From positions 1 to 34,524 of the forward strand of contig NW_026251860.1 of NCBI RefSeq assembly GCF_025024155.1: a DNA stretch of 34,524 nucleotides. The letters run 5' to 3'. The stretch comes from Gamsiella multidivaricata (Eukaryota; Mortierellomycota; Mortierellomycetes; Mortierellales; Mortierellaceae). Both the position numbers and the translations under genes were made by a program. Of the stretch, positions 1-9,498 are shown piece after piece. The notes under the pieces were generated by a model, which made no database searches, was not told where the DNA came from, and saw nothing but the letters and a program-made list of their open reading frames with translations. The first letter of the stretch is position 1. Each line of letters opens with the position of its first letter.

Positions 1-5
1 TTCCC

Positions 6-533
6 TGTCAGAGATTTGTATCTCTGTGATTGGACGGTGGTCACATGCACAAGACCAGAGGACTTCGGGCTCTTCTAGAAAAGCCTAGGAGTCCCGTTAT
101 CCTAGGTGGATACTCACCTACAGCCAGATCCATCCAGAACACTCTCTTTATTAGTAAGACCCAGCTTAGTAATACTCAAGCTGTAGACAACTATAAAAGG
201 ACGCGCCTAGTCTAGCTAGTTAGTCAGTCTAGTCTAGTCCTAGTCCCTGTCATAAAGTTCCTTGTCTCCAGTATCCTCTTGTCCCAAGACTCACCTTGTC
301 AGCTCTTCCACATAAAACTCTTACATTCCCTTTATATTTTCTACCGACGGTGCTCTGGACTGTGGCTGCCTCCTGCACTATATTGACCTATGTAGTACGT
401 ACGAGCAGAGACAAGTACCCTTAACGTGGTGCAGACGGGTAGTGCTTTATAAGGGGCCCGTCTGCCCAGGAAATAAAGATCCCTCTCTTGTCTTGTTGAC
501 TTTCTGTCTGTAAGTAGATATAGGGGTTAAACA
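6..533. repeat. LTR-like stretch without a gene
   Basis: I see no credible coding frame here. The stretch has a TATA box in a GC-rich setting (ctataaaagg near 191), followed by short iterations of a ctagtc motif (about 207-243). It can be framed as TG...CA, from tgtcag at 6 to taaaca at 533, which is the usual edge pattern of fungal LTRs. The helicase-coding frame opens immediately to its right, after a TAA at 528-530. No matching second LTR, primer-binding site or five-base target duplication can be seen, so the identity as a solo or truncated LTR is only an inference. Confidence 0.3.
431..465. repeat. 9-bp inverted repeat (hairpin)
   Basis: The arms gcagacggg (431-439) and cccgtctgc (457-465) are perfect reverse complements around a 17-base loop that contains ctttataag. 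It lies inside the LTR-like stretch. It could be part of an LTR leader or a small element end; no function is assigned. Confidence 0.5.
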
Positions 534-1789
534 TTGCACCTCCTTCTGGGATCGGAGTGCACTCAGGAAGCTTTGAAGTCCTCGGCCACAAAGAAGGACA
601 TTGTCCTCTATCATGCACTCATGTCCGAGGACTACAAGTGGAAGACCATGGAGGCATTCAGGCAAGGCAGCATTCTCTTGTTGCTATCTACAGAAGCTGC
701 TGGAATGGGATGTGATATCAACAACGTCGACCGTATCGTTCAGGTCAAGTGTCCCACTAGTATTTCATCCTTTGTGCAGCGTCTTGACCGTGTAGCTCGT
801 GATCCGAAACGTCAGGGACTCGGCATTTTATTGACACTACCGCCGCCCGATGGGACCAAGTACGCCGACGAGCATCTCAAGCAGTACATCACCACTCAAG
901 AATGTCGCAGAAAAGTCCTCAATAACGTCTATGGCAATATGAATCATCCGAACGAGAATTGCTGCGATCTTTGTTACCCTACACAGAAATCTTCATATCC
1001 GCAGGGGCAGATCTCCTTCACAGAATTGCTGACCGTCTACATACCAAAAATTCGAGTCCCCATGCGCACGTTTGAGCAGAAAGAGCTGGCCAAGGAAGCA
1101 CTGCGGAACTGGAGAGTAATGGCATTTAAGCGCGATTTAGCACCACTCTGTGACTCCTTTGAGCCGCGCTGCGTAATGACGGACAAAATGATCCAGGTGC
1201 TTGGGGAGGAATTTGCAAAAATCACAACACCCGCAGATATTCGTTCCATCATCACTTGGACATCTGTAGTTGAGCTACAAAGGCAGGAAGTAGCCGATAT
1301 TCTCATTAAACTGAACAAGGATATTGACCAGTGATTCTCACCGGTAAATATTTTTTTCGCCGGTGAATTGTAGTGCAATTCTCGCAGTTCACTGGTGATT
1401 ATTACCGGTGAACAAAGAGTCGGTGAAATCCAGTGAAATCCGGTAAAATTCGGTGAAACTCAGTGATATAAAAGTACTATTACTATATGTGGAATTCACC
1501 GGTGAAAAAATCACAAAAAAAGTTGTTCACCGCGGTTAACCGTTCACCGGTGAGAATCACTAATATTGACATGGCAAGTGCACGACCACCACAGGAAGCG
1601 GGCCAGTTCATTGATGGTCAAAGCGGAGCAAATATTGAAGTTGATCGAGAAGCAGATGAACCTCATCAAACGCCCGCTGCTCTGACTTCAAAGCCTACAT
1701 CAAAACGACCGAATATATTCAAGAATAGGACTGCATCAAATTTCTTTAGTCCCAAGAAAAAACATATCCGGCATCAAAAAACAACCTAA
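534..1789 (+). pseudogene. RecQ-like DNA helicase, 3' part, interrupted by a MITE
   Basis: The frame 534-1334 encodes the C-terminal half of a superfamily 2 helicase. It shows the motif V region STEAAGMGCDI, then a motif VI region QRLDRVARDP in which the usual QRxGRxGR glycines are replaced, then a cysteine cluster (CRRK...CCDLCYP) like the RecQ zinc-binding segment. The N-terminal RecA domain (Walker A, DEAH) is absent, and the frame begins without ATG right after a TAA at 528-530; the first in-frame ATG is at 621. The stop at 1332-1334 lies inside a MITE. Beyond the MITE the same frame resumes (from 1571) and runs to the stop at 1787-1789, adding a basic tail that ends in PKKKHIRHQKTT. The ancestral reading frame therefore continued across the insertion point. 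RecQ-like copies of this kind are often repeated or subtelomeric in fungi (family knowledge). A truncated, probably non-functional copy is most likely. Confidence 0.75.
1329..1562. mobile_element. hAT-type MITE, 234 bp, with 8-bp target duplication
   Basis: Terminal inverted repeats start cagtgattctcaccggt (1329-1345) and end accggtgagaatcacta (1546-1562). Sixteen bases match perfectly and only the outermost base differs. The element is flanked on both sides by the direct repeat atattgac (1321-1328 and 1563-1570). An 8-bp target duplication and CAGTG termini are signatures of the hAT superfamily (established knowledge). The interior has no coding capacity and is packed with partial copies of the terminal motif (ccggtgaa, cggtgaa, cactggtga), as in many short non-autonomous elements. 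The element interrupts the helicase frame, and its left terminus supplies the in-frame stop (cag tga). No transposase is visible in the window. Confidence 0.9.
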
Positions 1790-2434
1790 TATATTCCTCC
1801 GCTTGGTTGTCTTCGCTCTTCAGACCATCAACAACAGCAGCGTCTTGTTCGTCGCCGCCTAAATTGATGGTTTTCTCGACAAACTTCTCGAAGCGTCCAG
1901 CTATCAATTTTTCCACACCTTCACTAGCCAGGTTTTTCACAAGCGGCACATTGCCGAGAATGTCATGGTCCTTGAGCGACTGCTGGATTAATTGAATGTC
2001 CCGCTCTGCGGACAGTGTTGAGTGAAAAGAGCTGTTGTGTGTTATGTCGTACTCTGACTCAAGCGTCTTGGTGATCTTCGAGAATAAGCGGATATTTGTT
2101 GATAACTAGTTGGCTAGCATTTCCCATGACATGTTGCTCCCTTTCCCTAAGTGTATGGTCTTGGTCAGCAGGTCCGCTGGTCATATTTTCGATTCGCGAT
2201 GTTGATGTTATTGTAAAGAATTGAAAACGGATGGTTCCGAACTGCCTCTCGGACTCTGCTGAGCATATCGTTCGATAGTTGTGCGAGGGCGTTATAGGTC
2301 GTCATAGGCGAAACACATAGACCGATAGTGGCGAGTACATTCACCACGCGCTTTGGACATCTTGTGGCCGCGAAGTATAGTCCGAAGATCATCTGCAAAT
2401 GGTTCGACTGCTGGCTCTGACGAACTACCAGCAC
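1746..2434 (-). pseudogene. Decayed transposon-related coding remnant, DUF6589-like
   Basis: Two open blocks on the minus strand (2434-2165 and 1949-1746) and a stretch between them with a stop and frame changes look like one broken gene. The upstream block contains IGLCVSPMTTYNALAQLSN, followed about twenty residues later by NINIANRKYDQR. This resembles, from memory, the D/N-rich core of fungal DUF6589 proteins that accompany transposons. The downstream block is acidic and charged with no motif I recognise. There is no start, and the right part is out of frame with the left. Its 3' end overlaps the tail of the helicase frame on the opposite strand (1746-1789). The family call is tentative. 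Confidence 0.4.
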
Positions 2435-3093
2435 GCTGGCGATGGTTGATACATATTATCGAAGATTTTAATTCTTTTTACCTTCACCCAATATCATTCA
2501 TACCTATTCAGAGGTGAGATATTTTTGGGATTAAAAATAAGTGAGAAAGAGATGTGGCTCCACACACCACACTGATTAGGTATTTATTTGTATAAGATAT
2601 AATAGTGAGCTAGAGGTACACTTATTAAACTAAATATACAGTGAACCCGTGGTGAAATATGCGACAAGAAGGTTTTTCCTTCACTACCATACATGCCTTT
2701 ACGCACAGACGTTCAAGCACACGAGGTTTTTTTATTCTTTTCCACCTCACCGTGGGACCATTCACGTTCAATTTCAGAGTGTGTTACACTCTCCCAGGGC
2801 GGAAGTTAGTGTGGTGTATTCACCACATTGTCTTGCTTATATAAAGCGCCCTATTTTCTGCATCCGCCACCACTCGGTGCCGATCCTTTAAGAAGAGCAT
2901 TGTGCCCCTAGGACTACCCTTATATCCCTAGTCCCCTATACTAGACGCAGTTCTAGCTATTCCTTAGTATATAAGGCACGACCTGCCACTATTAAAAAGG
3001 CCATCTCGTTCTTCACAGTTATTCTTCCCCTATAGTCCACAACGTTTCTTCTCATTCCATTTCGGAAATCCAACCCAATTATCTTAAAAAATA
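2435..3093. other. Gene-free, AT-rich stretch with hairpins and a candidate promoter
   Basis: No coding frame here looks real. Two compact inverted repeats stand out: gagtgt-gtt-acactc (2777-2791) and gtggtg-tatt-caccac (2811-2826). At about 2968-2976 an agtatataagg TATA-like sequence, followed by pyrimidine-rich sequence and an A-rich context (ttaaaaaata before the ATG at 3094), looks like a promoter and leader for the broken small gene downstream. Confidence 0.4.
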
Positions 3094-3594
3094 ATGGCTA
3101 TGACCAATGAACAGGAGTTCCTTGAGAACAACAACGAGGATGACGATGCGGTGATTGAAGAGATCAAGAATGGGGGACCGAGCCCGGATCTTGTCAGAAT
3201 AAGTGGCTGAAGATTGGGGCAAAGTTCGCGGTCTCCATTTCGCTTGGGCTGGTTGCTGGACCTGTTACGTTGGTTGTTGCAGGAGGACTCGTGTGTCGTG
3301 GCTAAGATATGCAGCGGACCTTCAGCAGATTTCGTCTATGATTGTGGAAAAGAGGCATTTATCACAGGAGCGACATGTGGTCTTGTAGGATCTGGAGCCT
3401 CTACTCTTGCCTCGAATCTGACAAAGGTGATTGGAAGGGAAGCTGGTAGAAGAATTGCGGTTGGTAGAGCAACAACTACTACACGTCTACTGATCAATAC
3501 TGGGCAAGCTATATCAGTCGGTCAGAAGGTCGTTGCCCCTACAACTAAGGCGGCTTTGGACGTCTGGAACAGCGAGCGTGCAGCAGTGGACTAA
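3094..3594 (+). pseudogene. Small hydrophobic-segment protein gene broken by two frame changes
   Basis: An ATG at 3094, in a good context after a promoter-like stretch, opens an acidic N-terminus (residues about 5-25 rich in E, D and N) that stops at 3208-3210. From 3201 another frame carries a basic start followed by a strongly hydrophobic segment with AVSISLGLVAGPVTLVVAGG and stops at 3306-3308. The first frame then resumes and continues to 3594 through a Gly/Ala/Thr-rich segment (GATCGLVGSGASTLASNL). The three pieces read like one protein of about 165 residues (acidic head, membrane helix, glycine-rich tail) damaged by two compensating indels. The distances are too short for an intron. I do not recognise the family. 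A sequencing error is possible but would need two events within 110 bases. Confidence 0.5.
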
Positions 3595-4573
3595 CTTCCA
3601 AAGGGGTTTGAAAGTCGTAGAGCAGCCTTCCAGGCGCGAGCAGTGCGTGCGTTACGCTGGCGGATCCACAAAAGAGTAAAAGTATTTCACCAAAAATAAA
3701 ATTTCGATTTTAAAAATCCTAATAACGTGGCGAGCACCTCAGATAAAATAATTTGATATCGATTATAACCACTGGAGTTCATGCCATTGCGGTTCTATTG
3801 TTCTATTTGCTGAAAAAAAAGTAAACCTGCAAGGAATACTTTTATTTCCTGACCAAGTATATCGCAGCACCATGTACTCTGAAGACAGACCGAATAGTTT
3901 AAAAAAAATTGTTATTTTTATTGTAATTACAAAGGATACCATGAAGTCTATCCCCAGATACATAGTCAGGGTCTTTGACAAATGAAATTTAAACAGTGCA
4001 ATAGATCACCTGGGGCTCACAAAGGACGAAAGTTAATTACATTCTTTGATTGAGTCCAGCATCCATTTGTCATCATGTTTTTTAACAGAGCTGTCATGAC
4101 AACAACTTATCTTCTTAAAGCCTTCGGATGTTGCATGGAACTTCGGATGCCGCATGGTTATTAATATTTTGGGAGACTTCTCGGATTCGAATGTCTGACT
4201 GGGCAGCCAACATCCAACCTGGCGCCATCCGACCCTACAGCAGGGAAGCCTTGGCCAATATCTATCTAACGCCATTACTCCTATCACTGCCGCAAACCTG
4301 TAGGCCAAGCAATTGGTCCATGAAGATTCTGCACGCTGGAAACGAACTGTTCGTTTTCAGGTTTGAACGCGTACGGTTCGTTCTGCCTTACACAGAAAGT
4401 GTGCGCTGTGTGTTTGCCTTATCGGGAAGGTGTTCGTTTTACTTTTAAGTAGCTATTGAAAAATATATCTGGTTTGAATTAAAAATTGTATTCTATAAAT
4501 ATGGGGTGTTACTTACTGGCGAGGACTCTTTCACTCCATGAAGACAGGGTTTGTAATATGAGTGCAATGATAT
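3595..4573. other. Gene-free AT-rich intergenic stretch
   Basis: No coding frame of good quality is visible; the longest (about 90-106 codons) have no recognisable domain and unconvincing composition. A 15-base near-palindrome, aacgaac-t-gttcgtt, lies at about 4341-4355, followed by a related acggttcgttc at 4373-4383. The 3' side carries the end of the minus-strand CENP-H transcript. Confidence 0.4.
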
Positions 4574-5871
4574 TTATTCTGCAGACCGCTTCAGCTTTAA
4601 CATCAATTCTAGATAGTGTGGGTCATTGGCCCAGTCTATACCACTCTCCAGAATAAGACCCTATTCCGCATCAAAAGAAAAGAAAAAAAAATGGGCAAAT
4701 GGGAAAAGACTTGATCAATTACGTGCCTATACACAGCATGCGGCATTACTCAATCCTTGTTCAAAAGCTTCCTGTCACTGACCTGGAGAACGTTCGAGAC
4801 GACATTATGCTTGACAGTAATATTCCTCAATTCCTCTTCAACCCTATCATGACACGCCAATACCAAAGGAGTGAGTATTTGCAAGTAAAACTTTTGGCTG
4901 AAGCCATCACTGAGTCCTTTTTTTTTTTTTTTTTTTTTTGGCGTACTTCTGAAGCATGCGTCGGTTGCTTCCAGAATCCTGCGACGTCGCTGCTTCCTTC
5001 ATAGCCGCTGTTTCCTGCGATAACAGCTGAACGAGTTTGCGATTCTCATCCTGGTAATCTGGAGAATGAAACAACAATACAGAATAAATGCTGCGTTTAG
5101 TAGAGCCATAGCCTTGAGTATATGTATAACAAGATCATCCTTCACCAACAAGCCGCTCGATCCTCACGAACCTAGGGCTTGAACTTGCGTCGCAGACAGG
5201 TCCCGCCTTGCATGCTGCAGATCACGATGGATATGCAAATACTCAGATACTGCCTCATCCCGCTCCTGAACCCCAGCTGCGATCAATCTAATGAAGCTCA
5301 GGCGAAGCATGGTTATTTCTTTGTATTCCGTGATTTTGATCCAAGTATACTGCATTTTTCATCGTCGCAAAACATACTTATCATCAGGATCCGGCTCGGC
5401 CTTGAACAAGCTTTTTAAAATCACCTGGTATGCATATGAGCTGTACAGATATTGGTCCCTAATTAGGTTCTCCCTCGTGCAGTGTTGAGAGGAGAACGCG
5501 TTTCTTGATGATGCCCGTACCTGTCAACAACTTTTGTCCGGATAGATTCCATGGACGCGGCTGTAAGCAGCTCCTGTTTGAGAAGATCAACCCTCCGTTC
5601 GGTTTCTCTCCGCGCGTCTTCGATTGAACCATCCTGACTTGATATAATTGTCGCGTCTGTAGACAAAGAGGAGAGGATCTTGAGCATGAGTTCCCATTCC
5701 AGCTGTGTTCTTGCCTGACATTCCCAACAGATGCTACCAACCCTGTCTGTCAGCGTATTCTAGTTCCCGAATCTGAGAATCTAGCCATGCTTCATAATCG
5801 GCTAGCTGAAGAACCTGATCCTCGAGGTTCGCGATCAGTGCTGCATTGCTGGGTGCTTCTACCGTGGTCAT
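4574..5871 (-). CDS. Kinetochore protein CENP-H (Mcm16 family)
   Basis: This is a subunit of the inner-kinetochore CCAN complex, which holds centromeric CENP-A chromatin to the outer kinetochore. I assembled six exons: 5871-5521, 5410-5378 (33 nt), 5287-5172, 5058-4947, 4843-4783 and 4660-4574. All introns are GT-AG (90-122 nt) and every junction keeps phase. The product is about 252 residues, close to the usual CENP-H size. Most of the protein is predicted coiled coil (for example QERDEAVSEYLHIHRDL and DYQDENRKLVQLL). The diagnostic part is the C-terminus: VEEELRNITVKHNVVSNVLQ is followed, after a splice, by GLILESGIDWANDP, matching the conserved CENP-H tail. Exon 1 has one base too many: the run ccc at 5741-5743 puts its two halves in different frames, and dropping one base restores a continuous frame. 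That is either an assembly error or a real frameshift. Confidence 0.8.
4918..4939. repeat. T22 homopolymer inside a CENP-H intron
   Basis: Twenty-two T bases (A on the coding strand) lie only a few bases inside the donor of the 4844-4946 intron. Similar runs sit in introns of three other genes in the window. Confidence 0.9.
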
Positions 5872-6070
5872 AGTACAGAATTCTTTGCTGGGAGCGTCCT
5901 TGGTGCCCTCAGAACATAAAAATGAGTAGCCAGATTCAAAAAGTCACAGTGAAGAGCCAGAATGCGCCACCAATTCAGAGTTTTTTTTATTTTATATGAT
6001 GATTACGAAGAAGAGAGCGATAGTTCTAGGTTCTGTAGACTTGTATGGATTCTCTGTAACATTGTTGGAA

Positions 6071-9000
6071 TTAATACGCGTTAGCAACCGATGCCTAAGA
6101 AATAGTATCCATAGATGTAGCAAAAAAAACTGGTTGCTTACCAAAAGACGCTGTTCCTGATGTGGGTCCAGCCCAGCAAATTCGATAATCTTACTCATGA
6201 ATCGAACCACAAACTGGACATAGATCAGACCAATGCCACCAGTGCCTGAAGCCATAGCTCCACTACCAGCAAATACTGTTAGAGACGTGATGGCAGCTGC
6301 AGCACGAGCAGACGAGGACATCATTGTAGATCCTGATGGGAGCGATACTGTTCCGAACGATGGTGTCCATGACGATGTCAGGAACGTGGTGTCACCGAAT
6401 CCATTGAACGGCGCGGGGGCCATGGATGATGGTATCGCAGGCAGACTGGTAGATGGACTCGAAAAAGTCGACGTGCTCTGATATCCACAGCCAAGAATTT
6501 CAGCCATTGACTCACAAAGCTCGAGACCCGTCTCCACGAGTACTGAGGATAAAGATTCCATAGCAATCCGCCGTTGAAGCAGTGTTGGATCAACAGGTGT
6601 ACGCCGCTGATTTTGAATAGCCGCGCGGGGGAGACGTTGTTGGTGATGGTGCTGGTAAGATGTATTGTCGCTATGCAAAGATACTGAGCTCGGCGATCCT
6701 GACATGATATCCATGGCTTCATCTTGATCACTGGAGGTCCCACTAGCTCCTTGGCACGTACTGTGTTCATCGTGCTCACTCTGTCCGCCAAAACCATCTA
6801 CTGAGGTGCCGGATCCTTGTCCATCGTACTCCTCCTCTTCATGCATCTCCATCACACACTGCAATAATCGGCTAACGTTTTCGAAAAGCTCCATCGTTTT
6901 CAAGCACACTCGTCGACTGAGGCTAGTAGGCGGATGATGTTGATGCTGCTGTTGCCTGCGAAGACTCGCTACTAGAGAGGGGCTACCAGGGCTCGCCAGC
7001 TTCCTAATATGACCAACCGACGCCTTGCTTGTCTTCAAGACATGCTCTTTTCGCTTGGCAAGCGCAAATGTACAGTATTGGCTGGTCAACTCCACCCAGG
7101 CAGTGACAAGCATCGGACATATTTTCCCGGCCAGTTCAAGGCAAGATCTTGATAACAACGCACCTTGAAGCACCAAATCCATTGCCTCCGTAACTGAACG
7201 ACCCATTGATAAGCTGCCCTCGTCGTCGTCCATCATTTCCATCTCCATCTCGGAGGGACTGGATGTGGATTGGGTGTGGACAGCACTCTCCAGTGCAAGG
7301 TTCACTTCGCCCCTGATCTTGATGGTCAGCATCTTGGCAAGATTCAAAATCCAGTCTTGCGTCCCCTGGATAAGTTCCTCCATCGCTGGTAAGCCTAATG
7401 CTCTCCACTCCAAGCCATGGTTCCGAAGCGCCTCTCCAAACAGTGTCCTCTGGTAGTCAATTACTTCCTGAGATCGCGTCAAATCCTCGGATAAGTCCTG
7501 CGGATGATGGAACCGACCCGATAATGTCTCCCGCATGCTCTCCACCACTTGCACATAATGTACGATCTGCTCAATCGATCCCTCGTGTACGGACCACTGA
7601 GGGCATATACGGTTAATGCCCATCTCGAAATCTGGTCCGCAGAGCCACTGAGCACTCTCGAGGATTGTATCAACTGTTGATTGAATAGTATTATAAACTG
7701 CAATTTCCTGATCCTGACTTTGAGTAGGCATATGCGAGAAGGACTGTTGGTTCACTATCTGCGAAAACCCGTCACCCAGAGAGCCCAAAGCCGCTACCAA
7801 AACCTTTGCGTTAGAGATCATCATAGATTCGAACGCCTGGAGGTTCTGATATCCACGTTTGGACGCTTGCTCCATGATCCAAGCCCTCATATCCTTTGAC
7901 TGAGTAGATGTGCATTTTGTAGTCGAGACGATTCGATGGAAGAGAGCGAGTCTAGTTGCCATGGCCAAATAATGATGAGCAGACGATCGAAGAAACTGTT
8001 GCCCTGTCCGGCCTTCGCGCCTCAAAAGCAGTCCACTGGACTGCGATGATCTCCTGGGGTCCAGAAAAATATTAGATGACGCTGTGTTCTGAGCAAACGA
8101 CTCGAATGATGTACCAGACGACGGTGCAGACATTACAAAGGGGCTCGAAGTCGAAGAAAAGGACGAGAACAAATCATCGCCACTAGCGTGTGAGAGGAAT
8201 CCCGGGCTTGGACTTGGAGGATGGCTGCTGACCGGTGTAGTAGGGTTCGAGCGATTTCTAGCAGCTTTTCGGTATTTTCGTGGCTCTGACGATACGATGC
8301 TTGCAGGGTGATGCTGAGCTTGCTGCTCAGGCCTTTGGAGAGAATGAGGCGAACCCATTGGGTCTTGCAAGCGATAAAAGCCACGCGAGTTTTCAAGTCC
8401 AGTCTGATAACTACCGGCTGCGTTCTGCGTGTCCGTGGACGAGCTGACGTGAAGGCTGGATGCAAGTCGGGCTGTGAGATGATCGGTCATGCGCTGCGAC
8501 TTGCTGGTACGATCCGATAGCGAGAATGAGTCTTTCTTGCGTTTGAGTGGAGAGGAGAAAGTGGGATCATGAGGACTAGATATGGGTGGTGTAGGGGGCA
8601 ACTGGTCTACGTTATCACACAGGATTGTTAGTTGTCTTGAGCACGATGGAGTCTAGCTGGAATCAGCGGCGAACTCCATGAAGATAATGATGACCAACAC
8701 ATACGTTTCTTTTTCGAGTCCTGGCTATGGTGTTCGCGTGGCCAAAGAGGTTGAAGATCCTCGTCCATCAGGATGCTCTCTAATAGCAGAACGACGTTTG
8801 CAGTAACGTAGTAAGGATCAACCGTCAACGTGTACAGCATAATCGGCCGGCAACACCCATAAATAGCTTACCCATAGCGCTTAGTAGCGTGTTAACAGCA
8901 TTGCTCCAGATCTTGTTCGCGCCAGACATGCCTCTTGGTTTCGCATATGATCCCATGGTACCGAAATAAATGTGCTGCTGCCTATGTTCCAAGGCGATCA

Positions 9001-9278
9001 AAGTCTGCTGGATCCTCCCAGAGCTGGTCGTCGTCTTCGTCGTCTTCGTCGTCTTCGTCGCCTTCTTCCCACACGACCTCAAAGTCCAGATCAAAGACAA
9101 TGAAGGATAGTACCGCGATAATAAGCACGGTTGTAGGGCGGAATAGGACCTTGGCCAGGCTTAAGAAGAGTGCCTGGTAGGTGAATCGCACAGGTTGGAA
9201 TGCTGCGATCCTGAAGAGTCCGAGGAATGAGGTATTGAACGAGCCGCTGCCAGTGTTTAGACCAAGAAGACCAAGCAT
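6071..9278 (-). CDS. Large uncharacterised protein, possibly with an N-terminal membrane anchor
   Basis: I do not recognise this gene. The dominant exon 8606-6142 is open over 821 codons. It continues through a strong donor (gtaagc at 6141) and a 47-nt intron into a final exon 6094-6071 ending in ASVANAY. Upstream, phase-consistent junctions join 8606 to exon 8779-8705 and exon 8956-8872, the latter offering ATG at 8956 (882 residues in all). Further upstream, ATG 9278 opens a frame with a hydrophobic helix at residues about 47-63 (VLIIAVLSFIVF), then an acidic GDEDDEDDEDDD tract, then a stop at 8982. This frame is offset by one base from the 8956 exon. A 70-nt GT-AG intron (9077-9008) would join them in phase (about 966 residues), but it has a weak donor and would remove the acidic tract. 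The body is Ser/Pro/Gln-rich at both ends with a helical core (residues about 210-460 of the big exon). It may be a lineage-specific protein. Confidence 0.6.
9027..9060. repeat. Coding-type trinucleotide/nonanucleotide repeat (GAC/GAA on the minus strand)
   Basis: Iterations of tcgtcgtct on the plus strand read as an Asp/Glu tract in the 9278 frame. The repeat could expand or contract and lies just upstream of a frame conflict. Confidence 0.8.
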
Positions 9279-9498
9279 TTGCCCTGTCTGTTCGTTCGTT
9301 GCTCGCTTAGTTGCTTCCGTAGTGCTGCAGTTATGACAATGCTTAGGATGAGGTCGATGTCAAAGTGGTTCGTCAAGGTCGAATATCGATTTTGGCGGCA
9401 AAAGAGACCACAGTTGAAAAAGACAGTCATGGCGCCTTCATTTTGGGTTGGCTATGAAGGCGCTCATACATTATGTTTTGTGAGGGATCATCAAAGTC
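9279..9498. promoter_or_regulatory. Divergent promoter region
   Basis: These 220 bases separate the minus-strand ATG at 9278 from the plus-strand ATG at 9499. Both genes must be driven from this space. I see no clear TATA box. Confidence 0.45.

Noticed and set aside
4033..4308. Minus-strand frame ending KKHDDKWMLDSIKECN
   Set aside because: The tail looks slightly protein-like, but there is no start, no upstream exon in phase and no family match.
4128..4448. 106-codon plus-strand frame
   Set aside because: No recognisable motif and AT-rich intergenic composition.
4699..5004. 101-codon plus-strand frame
   Set aside because: It runs through a T22 tract and is antisense to CENP-H exons.
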